The notes: generated by a model not told the origin, from the sequence alone. A stretch of DNA of 64,000 nt from Climacium dendroides (GCA_950106755.1 OX467088.1:3518001-3582000), one strand, 5' to 3'; counted from the first letter of the stretch, positions 10,630 through 23,617 are shown. Numbers and translations are program-made.

Positions 10630-13618
10630 TCAGCTCTGAGCATCAGGGAAACTAGTGGAGAATCTCGAATCTAGAAAGAATTCTTTGGAACCCCGTGTGG
10701 CAGTTAGGTCGAGTACAATGAGGATTACGGGAAGACTGTTGTGGCAATCTTGCTTAAGAAATTTCGGAATGGAGGTTTATAGAACCCATTTTGGATTTGA
10801 GCTTCTCTAAGTGGCATCGAGGTTTTCAAATCCCATTCTGAACAGCGCCCCAAAGTCGTGATGGAAACAGGACGAATGCAACAAACTGGTTCCAACTCAG
10901 AAGCCAAAAATGGTGGAGAACCAAGGGAAATCAACAATTCATGAGGTCACTGATTGAATGAAAGAGAGAATTTGAAGAATACCTTAGCGATTCTCCTGTC
11001 CAGCGGAAGAACGACACCTTCATCTTGAACTCCGCCTGCGCAGCTCCGTGTAGTCCTTGTCATCTCGTGCTGCTACCAAGAACGTGCAAAAGGAACTCAA
11101 ATGAGGAAAACCAAGCATTCACAGAGGGAATGGTAGTGCCAGTGGCCGGTGTAGTCACAAGGGTAAGGCCAGAGCGTGCCATGCTAGCCCAGAAACCGCA
11201 ATTTTGGAATCTCCATTCTAATTTCAGGAATCATGCACCTTCGGAAATCCAATGCACCTTCGGATAAGGTCTCCTGCCATCAATTTAGGATTCCTCGCAA
11301 CCTCGCGCGGTTAAAGAATGAGCATGTCCGAGTGTATTTGAAATTTCTAGAAAATGATTCGGTGAGATGACGCAGTCAGTCCTCCCAAATCTCAGAATTT
11401 TGGAAGTGCACAACATCAGAGGAAAATAGAAATTGCTAAAAATTAATCTACCTGAGACACCCTCTCTGATAAAGGTCACGGGAAATTTAGAAAAGGAATG
11501 CACATACCACATTCCGAATTACATCGCAGGAAGAATCTACAGAATAACGAAGAGATCCATTTCCTCGAGTTTTTTTGGATATGGTAGAAATCTGGAGCCG
11601 TGGATGACTCGTCAAAATCAACGGTCCATTTTGAATTTGGATTGTCGGGAGGTGGTATAGCTACTGATGTTGACACGTGGCCTCAGATGACACGTTCAAG
11701 TCTAAAAAAGTCACCAGAAGATGTTTTGAAAATCCTAACGAAGTTGACAATCGCAATCTAATATAAGCAATAGGAATGCTAAATTGCCCCTTCGGTCTAT
11801 TGAAAGGAGAGATTTATATTATTTTCCCCTAAATGCCTAAGGCACTCTACAGATGCATTTCCTAGAGAAACAATGTAAGGGGTTATCATTGTCTTCAATA
11901 AAACAAAGTTATTTCTTTTAAAAGTCTGGCAATGAAGGTGTTGAGAGAGCTTCCATACTTTTACCAATGTTGAGTCTGTAATTCTAAAGGAGTGTTGTCA
12001 TGGTAAGAAATGAAGTGATTATTTATTTTTTTTAAATCCTATCATTCACCACAATGTCTTCGAAATTTGGAAATCAATGTTCTTTAGAATCGGAGGTAAC
12101 ATGAACATCTAGATATCGTGCAAACACACTGAAGTGCGCATTCACAAAAGTTATTGTAACATGAGAAGCTATCAAATTCATTGTACTTCACACCTTGGCA
12201 TTGATGGAATGCAACTGATTGTATAAAAGGATAGGGAATTTGACCAAATTGACACTTCTATATTCGACACTTTCACTGAAGTGCTAAGGGGCTAACTAAG
12301 ATTTTGAAAGCAAATCTCTATTCTTGAAGAAAAACTTCTTTTACAATCAAACTGAGCGGGTCTGAATGAATAGAAGGTTTTTAGCTACCCATGTCTTGCA
12401 ATCCGCTTATTCCTACTACTTATACAGTAAGACCGTTACAATGACGCACTAGAGTTTGCCAAAAAATTGTCTATACTCTTGCGTTCCTGCTAAACCACGA
12501 AAAGGAAAGAAGAAAGGAATACAAAATGAGCAGTTTCAAAGCTTTTTACCATGGCGTCCGCTGCCCATCTACCGCGTTGGGAACTTGGATTTAACAAGGA
12601 CACCTCTAGTGCTGCATCAACATTGGCAGCATGCACATCCTCTTCACGAGCAGTACTCCCACCTTCATATCGAAGAACTCTCCGCAAAGCGACTGGTACT
12701 GGTTCGGTAGTCTTTTGTGTTGCTCTCCCTCCTCTCGTCATTCTAGATCGCCGTAATGCCTTGGACAATGAGAAATATATGGAACCTCGCCTCTTCCCTC
12801 TCTTTCTAGGTTTCAGACTAATGAACTCCTTAACTGAGTTGTCTACAAGCATGAAGGGGGAGCTCAGATATCCTATACATCAACACTCTCAACTACGACA
12901 CAAACAATGAAAACCAAACCAATTGAATGAGGAAAAATAATACAAGTGGTGGTTCTTATATTCTACACAGTACTATGCTTGCATGGACCGCCACATCTTC
13001 ATTTAGTAATTCTGACACGCGTGACAAGAGGATGCAGAAGTCGGCGCGTGGTAGGTTCCTTAATGTGCCCACGAATTCAAATCTAGAGGTTCACTGACAA
13101 TGCAGGCGGAGCCTACATTAAAGATGATGCCGCCAATCCAAACTGACGGCGATGCAATTAAAGAGGGGTCTAATTCTGTATGCACAAGCTTCAATACTCC
13201 CACATGCTAGAGCTTGACAACAATCTTGTGCATTAAGAAACAAAATTTTGTAGATTGTCAAAGATCTAATTCTCAATTTTTGTATTGAGAATAGGCCCTA
13301 CAGACTTGGTATGTTTTTCTTTGTGCATGAAATCATTTCAAGGAATGTATAGCAGTATAACAGTATTATAATATTTGCCCCATATTTTAGACCTTCAGCA
13401 GGTAAGTTACTTGTAGGTAATTTTACATATTTATACTCCAATCTGAAATATTATAATTTGGGATTGCGGAACTTCAAAGTAGGGTCTCTAGATTCTGATG
13501 TGATTAGTCTAATTGAATGTTCAACTACATATTGAATGCAATTTGTACAGTTTACTTATAGGAATGTGAAAGGAGGAGTTCTCTTTCGTTTTCATTTTTC
13601 ATTTTGATCTATGTTGGA
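10630..13618. other. Intergenic region with one weak candidate exon
   Basis: Mostly single-copy-looking sequence with short frames. Near 11230-11265 caccttcgga is repeated twice. The only frame with coding character is on the minus strand at 12490-12852 and is listed separately. Confidence 0.4.
12490..12852 (-). CDS. Possible exon, hypothetical basic protein
   Basis: An open frame of 120 codons starting MLVDNSVKEFISLKPRKRG, with a basic first half (KPRKRGKRRG, RRSRMTRGGR) and a mixed second half (EEDVHAANVDAALEVS). A GTAAAA donor candidate follows ADAM near 12550, so the last residues may be intron. No family is recognised, no matching exon was found, and it could be chance. Confidence 0.2.
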   Translation of the reverse strand: MLVDNSVKEFISLKPRKRGKRRGSIYFSLSKALRRSRMTRGGRATQKTTEPVPVALRRVLRYEGGSTAREEDVHAANVDAALEVSLLNPSSQRGRWAADAMVKSFETAHFVFLSSFLFVV

Positions 13619-14411
13619 GGGTGAAAGCACACTACGCCCCCCTAAAAAGTACGTCAGAAAAGTACTTTTGGAGGATGTATTTTTATAAAGTACTTTTCTT
13701 AAAACAAAATAAACATTGTTTTGGATTTTTATTTGATACCAATTGTAGGTACTCCTATAGAGAAGGTATTCTACCACAATCTAATCCAATTCAGTGTTTC
13801 AATCATCTTCTACTAAGTACTTTATGGACAAAAAAAGTACGTCAGATTTGCAAAATAAATACAAAGTACTTTGTAGAGGCCAAATGAATGATTGAAAAGG
13901 CACAATATTTTATACAATGGTAGAACATTTACTATGTAAGGGATTCTTGGTGATAGTAAGACCATAATTGCAATATTTATTGCAATTAGGAACTCAAATG
14001 GATACTATCTTCTGCAGAGGGAAAAAGACTAAAAAAACATTATTTTGATTGATATTTTGATGGGTAAAGCACCACATATGCATATTGTAGGATGGCTAGT
14101 TCTTAAATTTTCAAAATTTTGAATATTTTTATGACTTTTTTTTTTGCCTCTATTCATGAAAAAGTACTTATGGTACATTTAGTTTTAAACTTTCAACATT
14201 ATCACCATTTTCCGTTTTCAAATTCCATTCATTTTGATTTCTGAATATGTTACTTTGTAAAGGCAACATTCTACAATTATTGATTTAAAGTTTCTTCATG
14301 TCCTAATGGTATTTCCACCAAAGTACTTTGAGTACTTCAAGTAGTTAATGTATACTCAAAAGTACACTTGGATTTTGCCGAAAGTGTACCTAGTGTAGTG
14401 TGCTTTCACCC
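13619..14411. mobile_element. MITE with 17-bp TIRs and AAGTACTT repeats
   Basis: Left end GGGTGAAAGCACACTAC (13619-13635) is perfectly inverted at 14395-14411. TGGA is present immediately outside both ends (13615-13618 and 14412-14415), a possible 4-bp target duplication. The 793-bp body has no gene and about ten copies of AAGTACTT or AAGTACGT, which look like transposase-binding subterminal repeats. The superfamily cannot be assigned. Confidence 0.75.
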
Positions 14412-17400
14412 TGGAGGTGTTGAAAGAAATTAGATTAGAGGAGTGCTAATGTGTGATTACATGGAATAGACTTTTCTGAAATTGTTTTTACCTACGACAA
14501 GGACATTTTACGTGTGCATTTGTAATGAGCATTCACATTAATTGAGAAGAGAAAACCTTTAAATATTTTGTTTTTAATGGCACTGACATCCTAGGGATTC
14601 GTTAGGATGTAATTAATTGATTTCTAGGGGAGCTTCACTAGGTTTAACAGTGAAGTAGTTTTTTGAATTCAATGTACATGGAAGACATTATTGTTTAATG
14701 GCAATTGCCATGTCATAGAAGTAAATGTCTGAGGAAGAAGAATACGGCACAATTATTTGGTTCAACCCTAAGTCTGTAAGACTACCCTAGACTAAAGGAT
14801 TTCCGGAATCTTAATCATTCAAAAGCCAAAGCTCTGTTGTTATTTACCTCTTCTCCTTGCTTGCATTTAGATTTCCGGCATTCTTTGAGTGCCTCCTCCA
14901 GTTGCAACAATGGCGTCAATGAGAGTTGATGGTTATGACGTTCCTCTTGTATTCCCGGTTGGTGATGATGGATGCGCTAGAGTCCCTTGTCACCTCCTAC
15001 ACGTCCGATTCAGATTTGTAGAGTCTTCCATCTATGTCGAGGAAGAAAAAAGGTCGGAATCAGGTGAAGTGCTTCAGTCTATTCCGCTAGTGAAGTCAGA
15101 GGAGGATGGAACGTGTTATTGGTATCTTACTCCTGGGAACTACAGAGCGTATGGACTTCCACTCTCCATGCTAGGTGTGTCTACAGAAATCCAGAGTCGC
15201 CAGTCAGATAATTCTACAGTGGATATGCCATGTAGTCCTTCTACCCTATCACCTATTCCAACTAGAGAAGCTGTCCGAGTCCCACTCATGCCACCAGTAC
15301 TTCTTGATGTGAAAGTGGAGAGATTAGATCCAATTATAGAGTTGTCCACCAAATCTGAAGGAGAGTCTCCCAATGTCAATGCTCCAAATCAAAGTTGTTC
15401 TGTCCAGATTGCATCTGGAGAGACAGGCATTGGGAAATCACTGTCTAGTACCCCGTCAAGAAGTCTCTCTAATTCGTCAATGTCACTACCTCCAATACAA
15501 ACACAGGTACAAGCAAAAGCAAGCATCATGGAGTGTTTGAGAAGACTTGCCACTATGCATCGCTCTCGAAATGAATTGTCAACAATGGATTTGAGCACTG
15601 TGAAGCACCAAAGGGTTCCGTTTCTCCCACCTATATACGACGGGGATGTCATCTTCGAATTGCCTCCTTGTGGAACATCTTCATCTTCAACGGGGGCCAA
15701 GCACTTGGAAAGAATGGACAAGCGCTACGATGGACATCCGTGGTGCAAGCTCGTGACCACAAACATCCACAACTCCGACAACCTCAAATTCCGTAAGTCC
15801 TACTGCGTTGGCCATCTCGTTTGTGAGAATGCCAACTGTCAATATTTGAACACTAGTAGAAAACAGGGTCAAATGTGACCAGTGAAGAAATGACTCGTGA
15901 CCAAAAGGCTACTGAAAAATGACTTCCAGTCATTGAAATGGCGCCAAAGCTGACGTGTCGAGGGCCACAATCATTTAGAAGTCACTTCCTACAGTACTGG
16001 ATGGACTTCTAGATGAAATCGACGACCAAAATTGGTATCATCTATAGTTAAGTTTGTGTTCTGTGGCCTTGTTGTTGATGTAGTTTTTGTTGAGTCATAT
16101 TTGAGTTGTGCTGTCATAAAATGAGCCCAATATATGACTACGGTAGAACGGAGGAATGACTATTAACCCCTCACCACCGAAGGGGACAAATATGTCCTCA
16201 CATAGTCTGCAGTCCAATTCAAAGTGCTGTAACTTTTGCGTCCAATGTTCAAATTCAATAAAACTTGTTGGAAAAGTTGCACGTACTAGCCTAGTCTGTG
16301 TGGTCAAATTTTCAGATCAATCTAAGATGTACAGACTTTTTGGAAGCCAATCGAAGTTCACAGGTTCAATTTGAGTTCACCATATTGCATTTTGATGGCT
16401 GTAACTTCAAGGGCTTGTATCTTCTTCATCCAATGTACGTTTTCAATAAGAATTTTTGGGTTATGTTCTAATTAAAGTCTAGTTATTGTGGTAAAAATTT
16501 CATGTCAATCCAAGTTGTTTTGAATGTTTGGGAGCAATTCGAAGTTCAAAATCTAGACATTTTTGGAATACAGTGAACTTCAAGAGCTTATTTCTTCTTC
16601 ATACAGTGTCCAATTCCAATAATTGTTTTTGGAAAAGTTGCGCATACTAGTCTTTTTTGTGTGGTTAAAATTTCATATCAATCCAAAAAGTTATGATTGA
16701 CTAAGAAGCATTTTAGTAGAGGGAGGTTCAGGCATAGATGTGTTTTCTACAACTTTTTTTTTTCTTATTTGACATTTCAAAACAATTTTGCAGATACAAA
16801 GAGTCAATTGAATGATATTCCCTTTCACCAATGTGTTTGTTTACTGGCTTTGAATCACTTTTTAGTTTAAAGTTTTTTCATTTGAGTAGATTTAGAAGTT
16901 GAAATTCACCTCCAAATGTGTTTCTAGGAAAATTTCAGCATCTTTTTTCAACACTAATACATTATAATTTTGCAATCTATACAGTCAAATAACTTTAAAT
17001 TTGGTTGACATCATCTTCAACATGCACACTACAAGATTGTATGGTTGAGATTTTCATACCTCAATGAAATTTAATAGACTTATAGCACTTGTAAAGCAAG
17101 GAAGCTTTTAGAAATGTTTGGGCTTTGGCAATGAGGGGTTAATGGGACACCGTGGAAATTGAACTTAAATTTATTGTTTGCTTTTCTATAAAGGTCTAGT
17201 TGCATTGTAGTCATTTTTAAGTCACAAATTGTAAGTGCACTCCAACTAGATGGACGGCTTGGATGGATGGATTAGAGAGAAAATTCAGATGAATAACTCA
17301 GATTCGATGGTCAAATCAAATTGCTTCTTTTTTGAGCGATTTAGATGGATGGATGGGTGAAAATTGCATTTTGGGGACAAATTAATGGACGGGTCAGATT

Positions 17401-17831
17401 GTATTTGGACAATAAATAGATCACTCAAATTGTATCTTTACAACTAGTGGATGGCTCAGATTTTAGGTGAGTCGCCTTTCTACTTCTATGGTGGCTGACA
17501 TGTGGTATGTTGTAATTGCATCTCATTTTTTAGTCATTGATTAGTAATTGATTAGGGCATTTATAGAGAAGTCATTGATTGGTCATTGATTAAGCATTGT
17601 TCAGTCACTGTTCAGCCATTATTTAGTTTAATAATACATTGTGACGTGGCATCTGTAGATTGCAGTTGCAATTGCTAAAGATGAACGATGGAGATTTCAT
17701 CTCTCATTTACAATTAGGGTTAGGTTAGCCGCCGCCTACTTAAGTGCATCTTCTTCTTCTTCTTCCTCCTTATTGATGAACACCTTCTCATATTCTCTTC
17801 TTGTTTTTACTCCAATTTTTCTAAGTAAGTC

Positions 17832-18310
17832 TTTAGTTTACAATCTTCTTTTTGTTGTATTGTTTTATTGTTTTATCGTTGTGTTGTTTTGTGTTATTGT
17901 TTTGTATTGATGTTGTTTTGATGTTGTGTTGTTTTGCTGTTTTGCCGTTGTGTTGTTTTGTTGTTGTGCTGTTTTGTTGTTGTGCTGTTTTGCTATTTTG
18001 TTGTTTTGTTGTTTTGCTGTTTTGTTGTTGTGTTGTTTTGTTGTTTTGTTGTTTTGTTGTTTTGTTGTTTTGTTGTTTTGCTGTTGTGCTGTTGTGCTGT
18101 TGTGTTGTTTTGTTGTTTTGTTGTTTTGCTGTTTTACTGTTTTGCTGCTTTAATTGCTGTTGTGCTGATTTGTTCATTTTCTATTTTGTTGTTTTGTTGT
18201 TTTGTTGTTTTGTTGTTTTACTGTTTTACTGTTTTGCTGCTTTAATTGCTGTTGTGCTGATTTGTTCATTTTCTATTTTGGTGTTTTGTTGATTTGTGGT
18301 TTGATTTGTG
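17832..18310. repeat. (TTGTTTTG)-type low-complexity tract
   Basis: Almost only T and G with scattered C, built from ttgttttg/ttgttgtg. A block containing tgctgctttaattgctgttgtgctgatttgttcattttctattttg is present twice (near 18141-18188 and 18234-18279). Open frames on both strands (for example 17852-18292) are by-products of the composition. Confidence 0.9.
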
Positions 18311-18400
18311 GTTTTGTTGTTGGATGTTTTTAGTTGGTAGTGAGCTCCAATTTTCAATGGACCAAAAATGTCAAAACAATGACTACTACATCATCACCAA

Positions 18401-18568
18401 TGACTATCATATGACTCATATATGATTGACACAATTCAAAAACAACTATCATATGACTCAAATATGACTAGCACAACTCAAAAACGACTATCATATGATT
18501 CATATATGATTGACGCAACTCAAAAATGACTATCATATGACTCATATATAATTGATGCAGCTCAAAAA
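18401..18568. repeat. 42-bp tandem repeat, four copies
   Basis: gactatcatatgactcatat-type units begin at 18401, 18443, 18485 and 18527, exactly 42 bp apart, each ending in a variant of caactcaaaaa. The array lies in the right part of CACTA element 2 next to the AATGACT motifs. Confidence 0.85.
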
Positions 18569-20312
18569 TGACTCAATTCAATTAAAAAATGACTAAAGTT
18601 TGACAGTTTCAGCCAAAACCATTACTACAAAATGACTAATATGATTTGAAATCTTCCATGTTAATTAAATGGTTCATTCCTGAATCAGCCAATAATAAAC
18701 CTCCACGTGTACAAACCACATCAATTGTCCCATATTATCACATCCAAATGAAGTTCCACATCAGCAAGGATGAAAAAGAATGAGCTAGTCCTAAATGACT
18801 GTCTGGTCCGTAATCACTCGTCCTCTATGACTCTAAGCCCAAAATCTACTTTCAGTCATATTGTCGTCATAAGTGTCCGAAATGACTGGTTATGCAGTCA
18901 TAGACAACAGTCATTGATAGCCCCTTTTCTACTAGTGGAAAAGAGCCTCACGGCAAAATGAAACTGAGTGGAGTGGCTACACTGTGTTTCCTTTCACTGT
19001 TGGCGGGTGTCCCCCAAAAGAATCCACCCTAGTTTGCAAGGTTTGCAAGATGCCACCGACGTGTCTTAATACATGCAAGGCTAGGATATACTTTGCGTAT
19101 ACTGATAATCCAGAAATGACTAGGGCTGCTATTCACCTTGGAGAGCATGGCCACCCTGTTGCTAGAGGTATGTATAGAGATTCTACTAAAGTGATTTGCA
19201 GACTCATCGCGGAGCAAGTGGCCAAAACACCCACAGCCATAAACTCCGCAATTGCTCTCTCTGCTAGTAAAGACTTTCTCGGGAACTATCTATTTCACAA
19301 TGGAGAGGGGGAGAAGAAGATGTTGAAAGCAGAGGAAATGGAGGAGGTCATGGATCGCTTCTAATATTTGAGTAGTCCAAGTATTCGCAACGTCATCTCT
19401 TCTTTCCGTTCTAACAACCATGGAGGGATAATCGACAACATTATGACCATGAAGAGAGAATTGAAGTTTGAGTTCATACATGACAGCGTCTTCCCAGGTC
19501 AAAGCAAGGAAAAGGTATACATTTTCAAGATGCTTACAGAAAGACCCGGAAGTGGAGTGGACCTCGTCAGGCGGATGCAGCCAATAGGGGACTTGAAAAA
19601 TGCGTGGTTGATGTTTGACCATGTGAAGCGCATGAAGGACTGGACCACAATGGCTTGCCACGTGTATGATACGGAGTATAAGAAGGTGATGACTATTGCA
19701 ATGTGCGATATGCAATCCGAAGATACAGAAGTTCAAGTACAATTTTGGCAAAGCCTGAACGCTGTCATGCATCGCCATGGAGTGGCAAATCCTAACTTTA
19801 AGGGATTCATGGCAGATAGCGCCATGGCCAACTGGAATGTGGTTCGCATTGTGTATGGCAGTGGCTCTGCCAATGATGAAATGGAGAATCGCGAGAGGAC
19901 ATGTTTGTTGCATTGGAGTACCTCTCTTCACAAGCATACGCAGAAGTACATCAAGAAAGCATTCCAACAGCAATATATTACTTTGTATAAACAATACAAA
20001 GATTCGGAAAACATGGTCCAAGCTGAGGTTTGCTACCTCGCAATATGGTCTTGGTGGTTGTCCTATGGAGCTGTTGGCGAAGAAGGTCTATATCACCTAG
20101 ACCATTGGCTAGCGTTTTGGCATTTCCGATACCGTCAATGGGGAGGCTTCATGGACATAGTGAGTGAATTGTGAATTTTAATGTGTACTATGACTAAAGG
20201 TTTTGAAGCTCATTTTGTTATAGGAAACTCTACATTCTAGACAGCATTTTAATTTTGTCTTTTATTTTTATTGGGATTTTGGAATATTTTCCTCCACACT
20301 ACCAAAATGGGG

Positions 20313-20384
20313 GGGGGTCCTACAGACACCATAGAAACATGCCTCGGATCCAACTGACGTTTTGGAGGTGTCATCATGACCCCC
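20313..20384. repeat. 72-bp palindromic element, copy 7 (broken arm)
   Basis: Left end GGGGGTCC and the left half of the core (ATGCCTCGGATCC) are intact. The right half of the core is replaced by aactgacgttt and the right end reads TGACCCCC. Total length is still 72 bp. It lies in the intron after donor 20160 of the MULE gene. Confidence 0.75.
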
Positions 20385-22216
20385 TCATTTTTGTTAAATG
20401 TAATGGATAATTGAGTTCTGATAATAGCAAATGCTAAATATTTTTCTTTACAAGAAAAGAAGTTGGAAGAAATGACTTCATTATGTCTACAAGCATAATT
20501 ATATTCCTACCAATAGGAGTGATTACAAGGGTGTCACCTTCTGGAATTACACAAGGAACCAAGATACACGGTCAGGAATTTGGAAGTTCACACAATTGTA
20601 CATATGAATTACTAATTCTATTATTCTCTTGCATGGAATTTAAACTTGGAGGAGATGTTGGACTTGCCATCATGCAATTTATCCGAAACGATGCATAACA
20701 AGTGGCTACAAATGTCTGGAAAATGAGGAAACAACTTGTTTGACGCCACATGTGATGATAGTATCTGGGCTTGGATGCAAATGACCAACTACCGTGCATA
20801 CTTGAAGAGATATGCATCAGGATCAGGGCCATCAAAGGGGGAGCTGAGGTTGAGAGCTGCTAGGAGAAGTGGAGATCCCCAAAAAATCGCAGAGGCATTG
20901 AACACATTGCCTGGAGCAGAGGGTGTGGGAACTAGAGTGCCACACTTGGAAGGAGAAGAGATTTTTGGGAGTACTAAGAGGAAATTGGACGTGCCCATTG
21001 GTGATGCAAGAGACTCCCATAGACCGGACAAGATCAACTTTTCTCAACCCCGCGTGAGAAGGAGGTCCACCACAAGTGCCTCTCAATCTTCTGAAGACAA
21101 GGGTAAACAACTTCAACCAAATACTTCTCGTCATGTTGCGGTAGCATTTGAAAGCAATTGCGACACATCAAAATGGCACATTGCTAGAATCAGCCACAAA
21201 TCCAACGCAAGATGCCAAGCCCAACAACATAGATCGAACATCAAGTGCACCAGCAAAATTGCAAAAGGGAAGAAGGGTACTCCAGCTCCTACTTACCGTG
21301 GTCGAAAAGAAGAGTACAGGAGTAGCGAGAAGTGGTGGCTGATTTCTGGTTTTGTTGGGATAACATTGAACGATGCGTGAAAGGAACAAAGCGGAAGTGG
21401 GTTCTTGATTGGCTGGAGGTGCCGGAGGATTGGCCAGTCTTGTTCGGAACTAACTTAAACCGAGAGGAGACATTGTCGCTACAGCACGCAGGATTTCGAC
21501 TCCAAGAACGACCAGTCCTGTCACCACGTTGGTTGTTCAACATGTCGAAGGTTTTTAATCCTATTTTATATGAGCAGCCGTTACCAAAGAACTCGGATGT
21601 GTATCCAACAGTGAGGACAGCAGAGCCATTCGAAGGATTGCAAATGCACCTACTACCGAACAACGGAACAAGTGGGAAAGTGCAGGTAATGTTAGAGGGC
21701 AAATTGTAGGAGTAACACTACTCCCTCTTCCAGGCCTTGGTGCGATTGTGGAGTTGGAGATAGGGCCTGACTCTAACAAAAATGCATATTGAGTTACAAT
21801 GGGCCAATTTCCCACTTACACGTGCCCAGATTTCGTAAATATGGTAGTGTCTGCTATTGGAGGTCGGCAGCAATACGTCAATTGCAAGCACTTGTACTAC
21901 TTATACAGGTACTTCTGCAAAATGGATGTCAACAAAGACAAATTCATTCATGCACCAAGTTATAGCTTCAATGAGTTGAAAGAACTCCTAGTTCGAGCTA
22001 GAATGATCACACTTCCAGAATAGATATGGCCACAGTTTGCAATGCATTTCAATTGTAATGCGTTCTTTTGTATATGACAATTGAAATGATTTGATGCACA
22101 GTTTTGGTTAGAAAGAGTGAGAAGACTAATGTTATAGGGTTCCTATTTATGTGTCCTACAGTACATGTTCATAGCTTACTTTGTAGTCTTCAGTTGTCCC
22201 ATAAGGAATGGCATTT

Positions 22217-22445
22217 AAAATATGGTGAGTAATGGCATTGGCCCCCCATTCAAATTCATGGATGAATTTGTGCTCACCAGTGGTTCTTGGCTTCCACAAC
22301 CTCTACGTAAGAAAATATGGTGAGTGACGGCATTGCCCTCCCATTGAAATTTGTAGATGAATTTGTGATCATTACTGGCAGTTGGATTTCACAACCTGTA
22401 GGAAAAAAAATATGGTGAGTGATGGAGTTGGCCCCCAATTTCCAA
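22217..22445. repeat. ~95-bp tandem repeat, 2.4 copies
   Basis: Units start with aaaatatggtgagt at 22217, 22312 and about 22407 and continue through ttggccccccatt and a tggatttcacaacct-type end. The third copy is cut short near 22445. Confidence 0.8.
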
Positions 22446-23350
22446 TATATTTTCATCCAATCAACGGTTATAAGATACACGGTAACAGGTCAAAAATTAG
22501 ACATTTTTCCTCTTTTTTTGCAAAAAAATTGGGAAAAAACAAGTTGAGAGTACAAATTTCCATTTTTTTTAGTTTAGGGGCTCCAAGCTCACAAGCTCCC
22601 CGCTCCCTGCTCACAAGCTCCTCACTCCCGCTCGCATGCTAGCGTCGTTGGGAGGAGAGGGGGCCATCGGGAGGAAGGAGGGGACGGGTGGAGGCGGCGC
22701 CCTCATGGAAATGACTTGGTGGGGTCAATCATTCGTGTCAGTCACTAATTACCATCATGCTTGGTAATTAGTGATTACCACAAAGCACAACTCAATGGTA
22801 AAATTCGAATTCACGTTGCGAATACTTGAATACAATCATATTATTTGTCAAGTACAAATAGTACAAGATACTTATAAGTTGTTGAAGAAGATTTCATTTA
22901 CAATTACAAATCATTTCACAAAGTTGGAATTGAAAAAAACATAAGCCTAAAATTATGAATTAAAGAGTCTGTGGTGAACCCAACACTAGATTTAAACCAC
23001 TTCAATTTTAGAGTGGTTTTGGTAAAGTTTATGTAACACAACTTACACCAACAGTAACATAATACTAGTGAATATCCGTATTGTTATAGTGAGTTCACGA
23101 TAATTAGTATATAGTATTTTGAATAAGGTATTTTCTTTTTACACATATTATTTACTAAATATTTTAGTTCGTGCTTGTTGTTCATGTCCACAATTCTTAC
23201 CAATTTTCTTAATTATTTATCAGTGTATCGTACCTATTGAAGTGTTGTAGACACTCAAATGCCACATTAAACTATTTTTGCACTTTTGAAATTTCAAAAT
23301 TAATAATGGTCATTAGGAAAAAAAAATTGCCAATTGGAAATACCCTAAGA
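22446..23350. other. Gene-less stretch with an S-type repeat end
   Basis: 22572-22645 is rich in gctcacaagctcc-like words that recur at 63810-63865 and, inverted, at 54575-54610. The upstream acggtaacaggtcaaaa also resembles those loci, so this is probably one copy of a dispersed repeat. The rest is AT-rich without a gene. Confidence 0.45.
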
Positions 23351-23554
23351 CATCGGGAGATTCTGTGAAACATTAGTAGATCTCCGCAAAACATTAGCAG
23401 ATTCTATGAAACATTAGGAGATCTCCGCAAAACATTGGGAGATTTTGTAAAACATGAGGAGATGTCCACAAAACATCGAGAGACTTTGTAAAGCAATGGA
23501 AGATGTCCGCAAAACATTGGGATATTTTGTAAAACATCGGGAGATCTCCTGATG
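23351..23554. repeat. Minisatellite of CATCGGGAGAT units
   Basis: About nine degenerate 21-22 bp units alternate between aaacattaggagatctccgc and aaacattgggagattttgt forms. The last unit completes CATCGGGAGATCTCCTGATG (23535-23554), the same palindrome that is amplified at 29.9-30.3 kb. Confidence 0.75.
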
Positions 23555-23617
23555 ATATTATGTGGAGACCTCTGGATGTTGTGTCCTACATTCAGCAAAT
23601 AGTCTAGAAGTAGTTAA

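Larger units (their letters stand above)
15851..18937. mobile_element. Non-autonomous CACTA element 2 (3.1 kb), TSD GAA
   Basis: Ends CACTAGTAGAAAA and TTTTCTACTAGTG, with GAA duplicated at 15848-15850 and 18938-18940. The ends match CACTA element 1, so both were probably moved by one transposase. Subterminal regions carry many AATGACT/AGTCATT motifs (for example 15882-15935 and 18797-18916), the expected clustered binding sites. The interior has no transposase gene but holds a TTGTTTTG-type simple repeat and a 42-bp tandem array. Removing the element plus one GAA restores the reading frame of the MULE exon. Confidence 0.92.
14910..22023 (+). pseudogene. MULE-type transposase gene, broken
   Basis: The ATG at 14910 opens a long exon whose frame runs to 15850, is interrupted by CACTA element 2, and resumes at 18941 in the same frame up to a donor GTGAGT at 20160. 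Near residues 270-310 a Cys/His cluster (WCKLV, SYCVGHLVCENANCQYL) resembles WRKY-GCM1/FLYWCH-type zinc fingers. The DDE-like transposase core lies around 19660-19870 (HVYDTEYKKVMTIAMCDMQ, FMADSAMANWNVVRIVYG). A second exon (about 20630-21790, acceptor unclear) has ETMHNKWLQMSGK and WVLDWLEVPEDWPV, and the C-terminus has a SWIM-like YTCPDF...YVNCKHLYYLYRY segment at 21810-21910. Breaks are TAA 19362-19364, TGA 20724-20726, 1-bp deletions near 21340 and 21707, and TGA 21790-21792. Terminal repeats of a MULE were not found. The family assignment is fairly confident; the exon borders of part two are not. Confidence 0.7.

Noticed and set aside
17852..18292. Hydrophobic Cys/Phe/Leu-rich ORF as a membrane protein, and the Gln/Asn/Lys-rich ORF opposite
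   Set aside because: Both are translations of a TTGTTTTG simple repeat inside a CACTA element.
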